Notes under the pieces: model-generated
Database searches by the model: none
What the model saw: the letters and a program-made list of their open reading frames with translations, nothing else
Told to the model about the DNA's origin: nothing
Position numbers and translations under genes: made by a program
Assembly: GCA_020057765.1 (NCBI GenBank)
Contig: JAGVFE010000045.1
Coordinates: forward strand, 1 to 8,179
Origin: Candidatus Woesebacteria bacterium
Lineage (GTDB): Bacteria; Patescibacteriota; Microgenomatia; UBA10105; UBA927
Direction of reading: 5' to 3'
Length of the DNA: 8,179 bases
Shown here: one piece after another, positions 1-6,015 of the stretch
Layout: every line of letters begins with the position of its first letter
Position numbering within the stretch: the stretch's first letter is position 1

Positions 1-160
1 CCAGCGTTGACGATTGAGAAAAAAGCGCCGTCAAAAAGACTATAAAAAGAAGAAATCGCAATGTTTTACCCAAAAGGAACAATGTCGCTCCGGTTCTCGT
101 AGTCAAACTGGTGTTAAATGAGTTTGTTGTAAGCTTGGCCCACAATCTAATATATTTCAT
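1..160 (-). CDS. ABC-2 type transporter permease, N-terminal part (fourth permease of the operon, cut by window edge)
   Basis: The frame opens with ATG at 160-158, 11 nt after the stop of the preceding permease, and stays open for 53 codons to the window edge. It begins MKYIRLWAKLTTNSF, which matches the start of the second permease of this operon (MNRYIRLYGKLISLNF) in register. Residues about 27-48 form a hydrophobic segment (LFLLGKTLRFLLFIVFLTAL), where the complete permeases have their first membrane helix. I infer a fourth inner-membrane subunit of the same exporter family. No Shine-Dalgarno sequence is visible, so it is probably translated by coupling. A TTG at 82-80 with GGAG 5 nt upstream could be an alternative start, giving a product that looks like a signal peptide. 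The resemblance to the neighbouring permease makes ATG160 the better choice. The coupling-helix motif that would confirm the family lies outside the window. Confidence 0.72.
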   Translation of the reverse strand, partial: MKYIRLWAKLTTNSFNTSLTTRTGATLFLLGKTLRFLLFIVFLTALFSQSSTL

Positions 161-171
161 ATCAATGATCG

Positions 172-966
172 TCATTTTCCTACTGCAGTATATACACGAA
201 GACCCCGTTTCCAAGTGGCATGAACCAAATACCAAAAAAACACGACCCAAAATACTGAAACGGAAAACCCGCCAATCATGTCCGACGAAGAAAGTTGTCC
301 GAGATACACTTTAATAGGAAAATAAATAAAATACCCAAAAGGTAAAATCTGTGCGAAGGAAAAAAGTGCCTTTGGAAGTACATCCAGAGGAAACAGGACC
401 CCACCTAAAAATTCCATTAAAACAAACGATATGAAACGCGGTGCCCAGATTTCATTTGTCCAAAATCCCAGAAAGCTTAACAAAAGACTGAATTCAAAAA
501 ACATAATAATACTCAAGGATAACGCAATGAGGCTTGCCAGAATGATGAAAACGTTTGATTGAAGATAAAATTCCGGGCGGAATAACGCAAAAAGAAGTAA
601 AAATTCTCCCATAGCACAGAGTGCGTTCAATGTCTTATCTCCAACATCGCGCGAAATGGCAAACCGGAAAAAATTCAGCGGCCGTATAAGGTAATTTGAC
701 AATTCACCTGACTGGATCATGACTCCTATGTCCTGTGTCCTGGTTCCGCCGACGATAGTCCGAACCACATTGACAAACAACACATACGTCAACATCATGG
801 ACTGGGTGTAGCCGAAAAGCTGCTGCTTATTGGTAAAAATTGCTGACCAGAGAAAATAGGCAACGAGCAGCTGCATCACCATCCGCACCCGCCACAAGAC
901 GAAATTGAGGCGGTACTCCATATGCTCGGCCCAGGTACCCTTGATGATCTGAAAGTATTTTTTCAT
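172..966 (-). CDS. ABC-2 type transporter permease (COG4587-like), third permease of the operon
   Basis: A 264-residue integral membrane protein with about six hydrophobic segments (near 22-44, 56-72, 114-130, 136-168, 178-198 and 234-250). It carries IQSGELSNYLIRP at 84-96, the cytoplasmic motif (I-x-x-G-x-L-x-x-Y-L-x-K/R-P) shared by all complete permeases here. It is paralogous to the first permease: AQILPFGYFIYFP near 205-217 and WKRGLRVYTAVG near 252-263 align with AQILPFAYMIYYP and WKRGVREFTGVG. The frame extends upstream to 1029, but that would overlap the previous gene by 59 nt. ATG966 lies 4 nt after that gene's TAG and aligns with the paralogue's start, so I use it. It presumably forms half of the membrane channel of an exporter powered by the ATPase at the head of the operon. 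The substrate is unknown. Confidence 0.88.
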   Translation of the reverse strand: MKKYFQIIKGTWAEHMEYRLNFVLWRVRMVMQLLVAYFLWSAIFTNKQQLFGYTQSMMLTYVLFVNVVRTIVGGTRTQDIGVMIQSGELSNYLIRPLNFFRFAISRDVGDKTLNALCAMGEFLLLFALFRPEFYLQSNVFIILASLIALSLSIIMFFEFSLLLSFLGFWTNEIWAPRFISFVLMEFLGGVLFPLDVLPKALFSFAQILPFGYFIYFPIKVYLGQLSSSDMIGGFSVSVFWVVFFWYLVHATWKRGLRVYTAVGK

Positions 967-970
967 ACCA

Positions 971-1759
971 CTAGCTACTGGCACTTGTATAAGAGCGAAG
1001 GGCAAATTTCCAAAATTTACGGGAGGCAATAACGAAAAAGACAGCTAAAGCGAAAAATGTTCCAAGACTTATGACATCAATTCGTTGAAGCAGTACTTTT
1101 GCCGGAGTGGTAATTACTAATGTGAGAGGCAGCAAGAAAACGAATACGTAGATAGAAAACTCCCGGAACATCTCCTGCGGATACCGCGCGCTGCCGGTAA
1201 TGGTAAAGAGGAGTTCGATAATATTCGATAAACGGGTAAACCATATCAATGTTGTACTCGCGATAAACCATAAAGAGTACAAAATTCCCAAACTAACGAT
1301 GAGAAGGACGATAAAGCTAGCGACGGATAATGGAGAAACGGCAACACCCAACTGCCCTATCAAATACGACGCGTACAAAAAAGCTATTAGTATGCGCGAT
1401 GTTGCGGCGAAATTAAACTTCCAAAACGTCAATAAGAACTGCGAGTCAACGGGCTTAAGGAGGTAACTGTCTAATTGTCCAAAATGGATGAGTGCCGAAA
1501 ATCGTTCAAAATTTCCAGAAAACATGACGTGGTAAAACCCTATGATGACCCCATAGAGAGCATTGAGAAGAAGTAGCTCCTCCCGTTTCCAACCGAAGAG
1601 GCTTTGGATTTGCGACGTGAGCAAGACGACGGAATACAACGAAAAAAATCCCCACGATAAGCTGGAAAGAAAATTGTTGACGAAATTCCCCCGGTAGGCC
1701 ATGAGGGTTGCGAAATTGAGTGAAATAAGCTTGCCGTATAGACGTATGTAACGATTCAT
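971..1759 (-). CDS. ABC-2 type transporter permease (COG3694-like), second permease of the operon
   Basis: A 262-residue membrane protein with hydrophobic segments near 27-49, 62-80, 120-140, 145-173, 204-219 and 233-246. It has the family loop IHFGQLDSYLLKP at 91-103 and ARYPQEMF at 191-198. The second motif is what I recall as typical of the COG3694 partner subunit, and the two flanking permeases lack it. The family normally works as a heterodimer with a COG4587 subunit plus a COG4586 ATPase, and this gene sits directly after both. ATG1759 follows the previous TAA by 2 nt. A longer reading from 1804 would overlap that gene and add a non-conserved leader. Ribosome-binding signals are weak (a GGGGTGGG run about 10 nt upstream), so coupled translation is likely. 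The family assignment is from memory of its motifs. Confidence 0.88.
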   Translation of the reverse strand: MNRYIRLYGKLISLNFATLMAYRGNFVNNFLSSLSWGFFSLYSVVLLTSQIQSLFGWKREELLLLNALYGVIIGFYHVMFSGNFERFSALIHFGQLDSYLLKPVDSQFLLTFWKFNFAATSRILIAFLYASYLIGQLGVAVSPLSVASFIVLLIVSLGILYSLWFIASTTLIWFTRLSNIIELLFTITGSARYPQEMFREFSIYVFVFLLPLTLVITTPAKVLLQRIDVISLGTFFALAVFFVIASRKFWKFALRSYTSASS

Positions 1760-1761
1760 AC

Positions 1762-2559
1762 TTATTGTCCCACCCCAGTAAATTCTCGAACACCACGTTT
1801 CCAAAGGAAGCGATAAACGAAAAGGAGCCCTATAAGCCAGAAAAACTGGATACTAAGAATTTTTTCAAAAGCCGAAATGTCGAGCAACCCTTGCATAGCT
1901 CGCACGGGATAATAAATCATATACGCAAACGGAAGGATTTGTGCGATGTTCCGAAGAAATCCCGGTAGAAACTCAATAGGAATCACAAAACCGGCAAAAA
2001 TAAAAAGGAGAACCGTCGTCAGCTGATGCAAGCCGGAATAATCCGTAAACCATAGTGTAGAAATGCCGATGATCATCTTGTAGGTAAACGATATCAAATA
2101 GGCCAAAAGGAAAGACACTACGGTAAACACAATAAACAACGGTCGCTCTTCAAGCACCACGAGGCTGTCAAAAACCTTTGTGAGAAAAAGAAACGCAACC
2201 ACTCCAAAGACTCCCTGCACGATTCGCCAGGGAATTTCTTCAATAAACTTGGACCAATAATACGAAAACGGTTTCGTAAGGTATCGAGAGAGGCCTCCTT
2301 GCTGGATGTCCCAATAGGCAACATCTTCTTCGATGTGCACGACTAAAAATGCTCCGGCAATAACGAGAAGAAAATAATAGGTGGAAATAGATGATTGTGT
2401 TATGGTCGTATTGATAACACTCTGAGCACTAAACGCCCCGTGCCAAAAAATGAAATAAAATAAAGAGTTACAAAGCGCTATAAAAAACCACACCAAAGAC
2501 CGGCCTCTGTGTTCCAATGCGAGTTCTAAATTGAGAAGAAAAATTCTGACATATCGCAT
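1762..2559 (-). CDS. ABC-2 type transporter permease (COG4587-like), first permease of the operon
   Basis: A 265-residue integral membrane protein with likely helices near 21-41, 60-76, 112-130, 140-170, 178-198 and 237-253. It has the coupling-loop motif IQQGGLSRYLTKP at 85-97 and the C-terminal block AQILPFAYMIYYP (206-218). It ends WKRGVREFTGVGQ, nearly the same ending as the third permease of the operon. ATG2559 comes 2 nt after the TGA of the ATPase gene, the geometry of a coupled operon. No Shine-Dalgarno stands out. It most likely pairs with the next gene product to form the transmembrane core of an exporter. The cargo cannot be read from sequence: related three-gene systems have been linked to efflux of toxic organic cations, but that is not evidence for this one. 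Confidence 0.88.
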   Translation of the reverse strand: MRYVRIFLLNLELALEHRGRSLVWFFIALCNSLFYFIFWHGAFSAQSVINTTITQSSISTYYFLLVIAGAFLVVHIEEDVAYWDIQQGGLSRYLTKPFSYYWSKFIEEIPWRIVQGVFGVVAFLFLTKVFDSLVVLEERPLFIVFTVVSFLLAYLISFTYKMIIGISTLWFTDYSGLHQLTTVLLFIFAGFVIPIEFLPGFLRNIAQILPFAYMIYYPVRAMQGLLDISAFEKILSIQFFWLIGLLFVYRFLWKRGVREFTGVGQ

Positions 2560-2561
2560 AC

Positions 2562-3539
2562 TCAGCTTTTGCTTTTTGTAAATACATCCCGGATGATGTC
2601 TTCGATATCCGGCTCCTCGATATTGAGGTCATCGACCGGAAACTTTTGAAGGAGATCGGCGGCGGCCACATTGCTGGCACTTCGCGGGACACGGATGACT
2701 GCTTTGGGAAAGTCGTAGCTAACGAGCTCTCCTACTTCTGATAATTTTTCCGGTGCAACATATTCGTCTAAGACAACCGAAAGGACTTTATGCTTGGCAA
2801 ATTTTTTAACCAAACTATCGAGCTTGCCGTCATAAATGATCTTCCCGTGATCGATAATGATGACCCGCTTGGCTAACTGCCGGACATCTTCCATATAGTG
2901 AGAGGTAAGAAGGATCGTGGATTTGTGCAGCTGATTGTAGCCGGCGATAAAATCCCGCATCTTTTTTTGCATGACAACGTCCAGCCCAATGGTTGGCTCA
3001 TCCAGAAATAAGACACGCGGAGAATGAATGAGGGCGGCAATAAGCTCCATCTTCATCCGTTCGCCGAGGGAGAGCTTGCGCACCTGGACTTTTAACAACT
3101 CCCCAACCTCCAAGAGTTCAACCAATTCATTGAGTGTGGTTTTGTACTGATCCTTGGGAATTTCATAAATTTCTTTGTTGAGAAGAAATGTCTCGACCGC
3201 CGGTAAATCCCACCATAATTGATTTTTTTGGCCCATCACAAGGGCAATCTGCTTGAGAAACGGATTCTTTCGCTCAAACGGCGTGTACCCGAGCACCTTT
3301 ACGTCCCCGCTTGTTGGATAAAGCAAACCGGACAAACATTTGAGCGTCGTCGTCTTTCCCGCTCCATTTGGTCCGATAAAGCCAACGAGTTCGCCTTCGG
3401 CGATATCAAACGAAATATCGTCAACTGCCTTGACGGTTTCATATTTCCGCGCTACAAGTGATCGGATCGACCCCAAAAGCCCAGGTTCCTTTTTATGCAC
3501 CTGATAATATTTCGTCAGACGAGAGACGGAGATAATCAC
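2562..3539 (-). CDS. ABC transporter ATP-binding protein (COG4586-like exporter ATPase)
   Basis: A 325-residue cytoplasmic ATPase energising the permeases encoded just downstream. It has a Walker A motif GPNGAGKTT (56-64), a Q-loop in MGQKNQLWWDLP (102-113), a signature LSLGERMKMEL (156-166, an LSLGE variant of LSGGQ), Walker B with its catalytic Glu in VLFLDEPTIGLD (176-187) and an H-loop His at 214. The QLWWDLP Q-loop and LSLGERMK signature are what I recognise as hallmarks of the COG4586 branch. Residues after about 245 form a C-terminal extension of unknown role. The start is a GTG at 3539, required because the fold begins at once (ISVSRLTKYYQ). No Shine-Dalgarno lies upstream, but an extended -10 promoter sits just ahead, so the mRNA may be leaderless. 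It is the first gene of the operon and is separated from hup by a terminator. Confidence 0.93.
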   Translation of the reverse strand: MIISVSRLTKYYQVHKKEPGLLGSIRSLVARKYETVKAVDDISFDIAEGELVGFIGPNGAGKTTTLKCLSGLLYPTSGDVKVLGYTPFERKNPFLKQIALVMGQKNQLWWDLPAVETFLLNKEIYEIPKDQYKTTLNELVELLEVGELLKVQVRKLSLGERMKMELIAALIHSPRVLFLDEPTIGLDVVMQKKMRDFIAGYNQLHKSTILLTSHYMEDVRQLAKRVIIIDHGKIIYDGKLDSLVKKFAKHKVLSVVLDEYVAPEKLSEVGELVSYDFPKAVIRVPRSASNVAAADLLQKFPVDDLNIEEPDIEDIIRDVFTKSKS

Positions 3540-3548
3540 AACAAGGTA

Positions 3549-3557
3549 AGTATATCA
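3549..3557 (-). promoter_or_regulatory. Probable extended -10 promoter of the ABC exporter operon
   Basis: On the minus strand the sequence is TGATATACT: a TG dinucleotide, one base, then TATACT (5 of 6 matches to TATAAT). No good -35 box is present at 16-18 nt, which extended -10 promoters can tolerate. Transcription would start near 3542, only about 3 nt before the GTG start codon. The element begins right after, and partly shares, the T-run of the upstream hup terminator. It is the only promoter-like element I find between that terminator and the ATPase gene. Confidence 0.45.
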
Positions 3558-3589
3558 AAAAGAGAGCCCCTCGTATGAGGAGCATCTCT
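3557..3589 (-). terminator. Rho-independent terminator of hup
   Basis: Read on the minus strand, this hairpin has the arms AGAGATGCTCCTC and GAGGGGCTCTCT with loop ATAC. There are five AGAGA/TCTCT pairs, a bulged T, two GC pairs, one T-G wobble and four CCTC/GAGG pairs. A run of five T follows directly. It lies 26 nt after the hup stop codon. On the plus strand the same hairpin is not followed by T residues, so it acts in the hup direction only. It isolates hup from the ABC operon. Confidence 0.87.
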
Positions 3590-3614
3590 TCGCTTTCAAG
3601 TAAGTTAAATAAAT

Positions 3615-3887
3615 TTACCGAACAACTTTCTTGAGCGCTTTTCCGGCGGTAAACCCCGGGGTTTTCCTTGCCGGAATGTTGATGGCTGCGCCCGTTTGCG
3701 GGTTTCTACCCGTTCGGGATTTGCGGCTTCGGACCATAAAGGTTCCAAATCCGGTTACAACCACCTTCTCACCTTTCTTGAGTGAGTCGGTGACTGCTCC
3801 AAATACTGCAGCGACTGCTTCGCGAGCGGCTTTTGCCGTCAGGCTGGCTTTTTTTGCAACTACTTCAACGAGATCTGATTTTGTCAT
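3615..3887 (-). CDS. hup: DNA-binding protein HU
   Basis: A 90-residue protein of the full usual length for the HU/IHF family of small nucleoid-associated proteins, which bind and bend DNA as dimers with little sequence preference. Residues 1-45 form the helical dimerisation part and GFGTF (46-50) is the family's turn. RNPQTG (61-66) is the tip of the DNA-embracing arm, with Pro63 as the intercalating residue, and IPARKTPGFTAGKALK (71-86) is the C-terminal signature. ATG3887 is preceded by a perfect nine-base Shine-Dalgarno AGGAGGTGA with 8-nt spacing, by far the best ribosome site in the window. The gene has its own promoter and terminator, so it is monocistronic and likely highly expressed. 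HU versus IHF cannot be fully settled, but the arm and the lone gene fit HU. Confidence 0.96.
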   Translation of the reverse strand: MTKSDLVEVVAKKASLTAKAAREAVAAVFGAVTDSLKKGEKVVVTGFGTFMVRSRKSRTGRNPQTGAAINIPARKTPGFTAGKALKKVVR

Positions 3888-3895
3888 TTTTCAAC

Positions 3896-3917
3896 TCACC
3901 TCCTCTCGGGCAGAGGA
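3896..3917 (-). promoter_or_regulatory. hup ribosome-binding site with a hairpin covering part of it
   Basis: In the hup leader RNA, TCCTCT (3917-3912) can pair perfectly over 6 bp with AGAGGA (3906-3901) across a 5-nt loop GCCCG. The 3' arm contains the first four bases of the Shine-Dalgarno AGGAGGTGA (3904-3896), so the 5' arm mimics the 16S anti-Shine-Dalgarno. When folded, the hairpin would compete with ribosome binding. The complementarity is seen directly; the regulatory role is inferred. Confidence 0.5.
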
Positions 3918-3968
3918 TACCAACAAGCAGAATTTTTTTGGGGATAGTCAGAACAGTCTTCATGAGGC

Positions 3969-3997
3969 AATGTAAAGAATTTGGACTGTCCTGTCAA
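3969..3997 (-). promoter_or_regulatory. Sigma-70-type promoter of hup
   Basis: On the minus strand a perfect -35 box TTGACA (3997-3992) is followed by a 17-nt spacer and the -10 box TACATT (3974-3969, 4 of 6). The predicted start is near 3962, giving a leader of about 75 nt before the hup ATG. The promoter lies just past the rny stop codon. The spacer contains GGACAGTCC, a 9-nt near-palindrome, and a GACAG direct repeat spanning the -35 box, either of which could be an operator. Confidence 0.72.
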
Positions 3998-4007
3998 TAT
4001 ATCAAAT

Positions 4008-5447
4008 TTACTTGGCTACTTCAGAGGCGCGGAGTTCACGTATGACGGTTACTTTAATTTGTCCGGGGTAGGTCATTTTCTTTTCTATCTCGTTTTTGAT
4101 GGAAAGTGCCATCATGGTGGCTGTGGCATCATCGACTTTGCCCGGATCAACAATGACCCGTAACTCCCGACCCGCAGAGAACGCATAACACTCTTTGACT
4201 CCCTCGTGGACTTTGGCAATGGCTTCAAGATCCTTGAGGCGCTTAAGATACTGCTCTACGTCTTCGTAGCGGGCTCCCGGCCGACTGCCGGAAATAGCAT
4301 CGGAAACATACACGAGCATCGATTCAATCGACGTAAATGGTGTATCTTCGTGGTGTTGTCCGACACAATCAATGACATTTTGCGGGATACCGTATTTTTT
4401 CAGAAGATCCATACCCAATTGAACATGGCTACCCTCTTCATCGGTGACGATTTTGCCAATGTCGTGGAGCAAACAGCCGAGCCGCACTACATTCACATCC
4501 GCCCCAACCTCGTGTGCCAGAGCGATACCAATCTTGGTTTCCTCCAGCGTATGGGCAATCATGTTTTGGCCATAAGAAGAACGGTATTTAAATCGACCAA
4601 GAAGGGCGATAAGTGGAGCCGGCAAATTATATACACCCACCGCGTGTGCCAATTTTTGTCCTTCCTCAAACATAATGCGCTCGATTTCTTTTTTGACTTG
4701 TTCCACAAGTTCTTCGATCCGACCCGGCTGAACCCGACCATCGCGCAGAAGCCGCTCAAGAGCAACACGAGCAATTTCCCGCCTGACCGGATCAAACGAC
4801 GAAAGTCGGATGACGCCTGTTTCATCTAAATCAACGTCGACGCCGGTTGCGGTTTCAAAAGCACGAATATTCCGGCCACCCTGACCGATGATTCTGCCTT
4901 TGACATCCTCATCCGTTACTTTAATAACCGACACGGTATACTCCGGCACGTAATTGGTGGCCCCGTGGCGCATGGCATCAACGAGAATTTGTTTTGCTTT
5001 TCCATCGGCTTCCTCATGAGCCGCCGCCGTGGCACTACGAATCTCTTTGGCTATTTCTTCTTTGAGGCTTTCGGCGACGTCAGAAAGTATCCGCGCCTGG
5101 GCTTCGTCTTTGGTCAAATGCGATGCTTTTTCAAGTCTGGAGAGGGCTTCTTCTCGAGCTTTTTCTGCCTCCAAAAGTTTCTGTGCAAGTTCTGATTCAA
5201 TATCACGGAGTCGCTTTTCGCGCTCCTCAACATCACGGCGGATGCGGAGTGCTTCATCTCTTGCCTCAAAGATAATTTCCCGCGCTTGGTCCTGTGCTGC
5301 CCTCACTTGTTCAGCAACATTGCCGTCAATTTTTGGCTGTAATTGTTTGGGCTGGGGCGTAGCTTTGACCGGTACGTCCGTAGCCCCTTTTGCCGGTGAT
5401 TTTTTTGGTTTGGTTAACGAAGAAAGCGTTTTTAATACATCAAACAT
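4008..5447 (-). CDS. rny: Ribonuclease Y
   Basis: A 479-residue endoribonuclease of the RNase Y family, which starts mRNA decay in many bacteria that lack RNase E. Residues 1-40 are a Lys/Pro/Ala-rich tail. About 43-150 is a charged coiled coil. About 168-235 is a KH RNA-binding domain (GRIIGQGGRNIRAFE, GxxG loop at 188-191). About 295-390 is the HD metal-dependent phosphodiesterase domain with H299, H328-D329 (LLHDIGK), H341, H365-H366 and D383 (VSDAISGSRPGAR). All expected metal ligands are present, so it should be active. The Bacillus protein is about 520 residues and has an N-terminal membrane helix, which is absent here. ATG5447 is the first ATG, GTG or TTG after an in-frame TGA at 5504-5502, so a missed anchor is unlikely. 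No Shine-Dalgarno is visible. It lies 91 nt after recX and may share its transcript. Confidence 0.95.
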   Translation of the reverse strand: MFDVLKTLSSLTKPKKSPAKGATDVPVKATPQPKQLQPKIDGNVAEQVRAAQDQAREIIFEARDEALRIRRDVEEREKRLRDIESELAQKLLEAEKAREEALSRLEKASHLTKDEAQARILSDVAESLKEEIAKEIRSATAAAHEEADGKAKQILVDAMRHGATNYVPEYTVSVIKVTDEDVKGRIIGQGGRNIRAFETATGVDVDLDETGVIRLSSFDPVRREIARVALERLLRDGRVQPGRIEELVEQVKKEIERIMFEEGQKLAHAVGVYNLPAPLIALLGRFKYRSSYGQNMIAHTLEETKIGIALAHEVGADVNVVRLGCLLHDIGKIVTDEEGSHVQLGMDLLKKYGIPQNVIDCVGQHHEDTPFTSIESMLVYVSDAISGSRPGARYEDVEQYLKRLKDLEAIAKVHEGVKECYAFSAGRELRVIVDPGKVDDATATMMALSIKNEIEKKMTYPGQIKVTVIRELRASEVAK

Positions 5448-5538
5448 AATACGAAGAAGCCAATGAGGAGAATAGCAAAACGCCGCAATTAAGCGGTGGG
5501 GTCAATGGAGCCAGTTTGCAAATTTTGCATATTCGTTA

Positions 5539-6015
5539 TCATTCAGCTTCAAATGTATTGTACCCGATCCCTACGGCTGAGTCAATGACGCGACGAATCG
5601 TATCAAATGAAAATCCCCGCATCCCCAAAAAGTCATATATTTTTTTCTTCTGCTCAAGTTTGGGTAATCTTTTCCAGATTTCTATCTTTTTTTGTATGGC
5701 ACGACGAGCAAAATCATCTTCGGGCATCTCTTCAATTGCCTCTGTTTCTATTCCCTTTTTTTTGAGCTCTCGTTTTATCAACCGCATTCCTTTGGGTTTT
5801 GTCTTTTGCCGGGACTCTATCCACCATGCTGTAAATTTAGCATCGTCTATATACCCTAACTCGGTAAGCCGATCCGTAATCCGCTTGAAAACTTCCGGTG
5901 CAACGTACGCTTTACGCGTCTTTTTGTGCAAAAAATCACCAATTTCTTTAAAACTTCTGGGGCGAAACGAAAGAAAGCGAAACGAAGCATTCAGAAGTGT
6001 CTGGTAGGTGTCCAT
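5539..6015 (-). CDS. recX: Regulatory protein RecX
   Basis: A 158-residue protein of the RecX family, which binds RecA filaments and modulates (usually inhibits) recombinase activity. It is almost wholly helical and basic. The family block LGYIDDAKFTAWWIESR is at 53-69. A second helical repeat is near 75-95 and a third, RGFSFDTIRRVI, is near 133-144, consistent with the three tandem three-helix units of the family. The start ATG (6015-6013) shares its A with the RecA stop codon (TAATG). A longer reading from 6081 would run 67 nt into recA and add a non-conserved leader, so I reject it. The overlap implies translational coupling to recA, so RecX is made in proportion to RecA. No strong ribosome site is seen, which fits coupling. 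It ends in TGA. Confidence 0.9.
   Translation of the reverse strand: MDTYQTLLNASFRFLSFRPRSFKEIGDFLHKKTRKAYVAPEVFKRITDRLTELGYIDDAKFTAWWIESRQKTKPKGMRLIKRELKKKGIETEAIEEMPEDDFARRAIQKKIEIWKRLPKLEQKKKIYDFLGMRGFSFDTIRRVIDSAVGIGYNTFEAE

Noticed and set aside
967..1029. Upstream extension of the third permease adding 21 residues
   Set aside because: It overlaps the end of the second permease by 59 nt and has no counterpart in the paralogue. ATG966 fits the 2-11 nt spacing of the operon.
1760..1804. Upstream extension of the second permease adding 15 residues
   Set aside because: It overlaps the end of the first permease and is not like a permease N-terminus. ATG1759 matches the family start.
4206..4829. 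Long plus-strand open frame (207 codons) opposite rny
   Set aside because: It lies antisense to the well-supported KH and HD domains of RNase Y and shows no recognisable domain. It is a shadow of the real gene.
5481..5498. Inverted repeat CCGC-N6-GCGG between recX and rny as a terminator
   Set aside because: The stem is only 4 bp and is followed by CGTTTTGC rather than a clean T-run. It is too weak to call.
5517..5529. Near-palindrome TGCAAATTTTGCA after recX as a regulatory site
   Set aside because: AT-rich, imperfect at the centre, with no T-run and no promoter boxes around it. It is likely chance.
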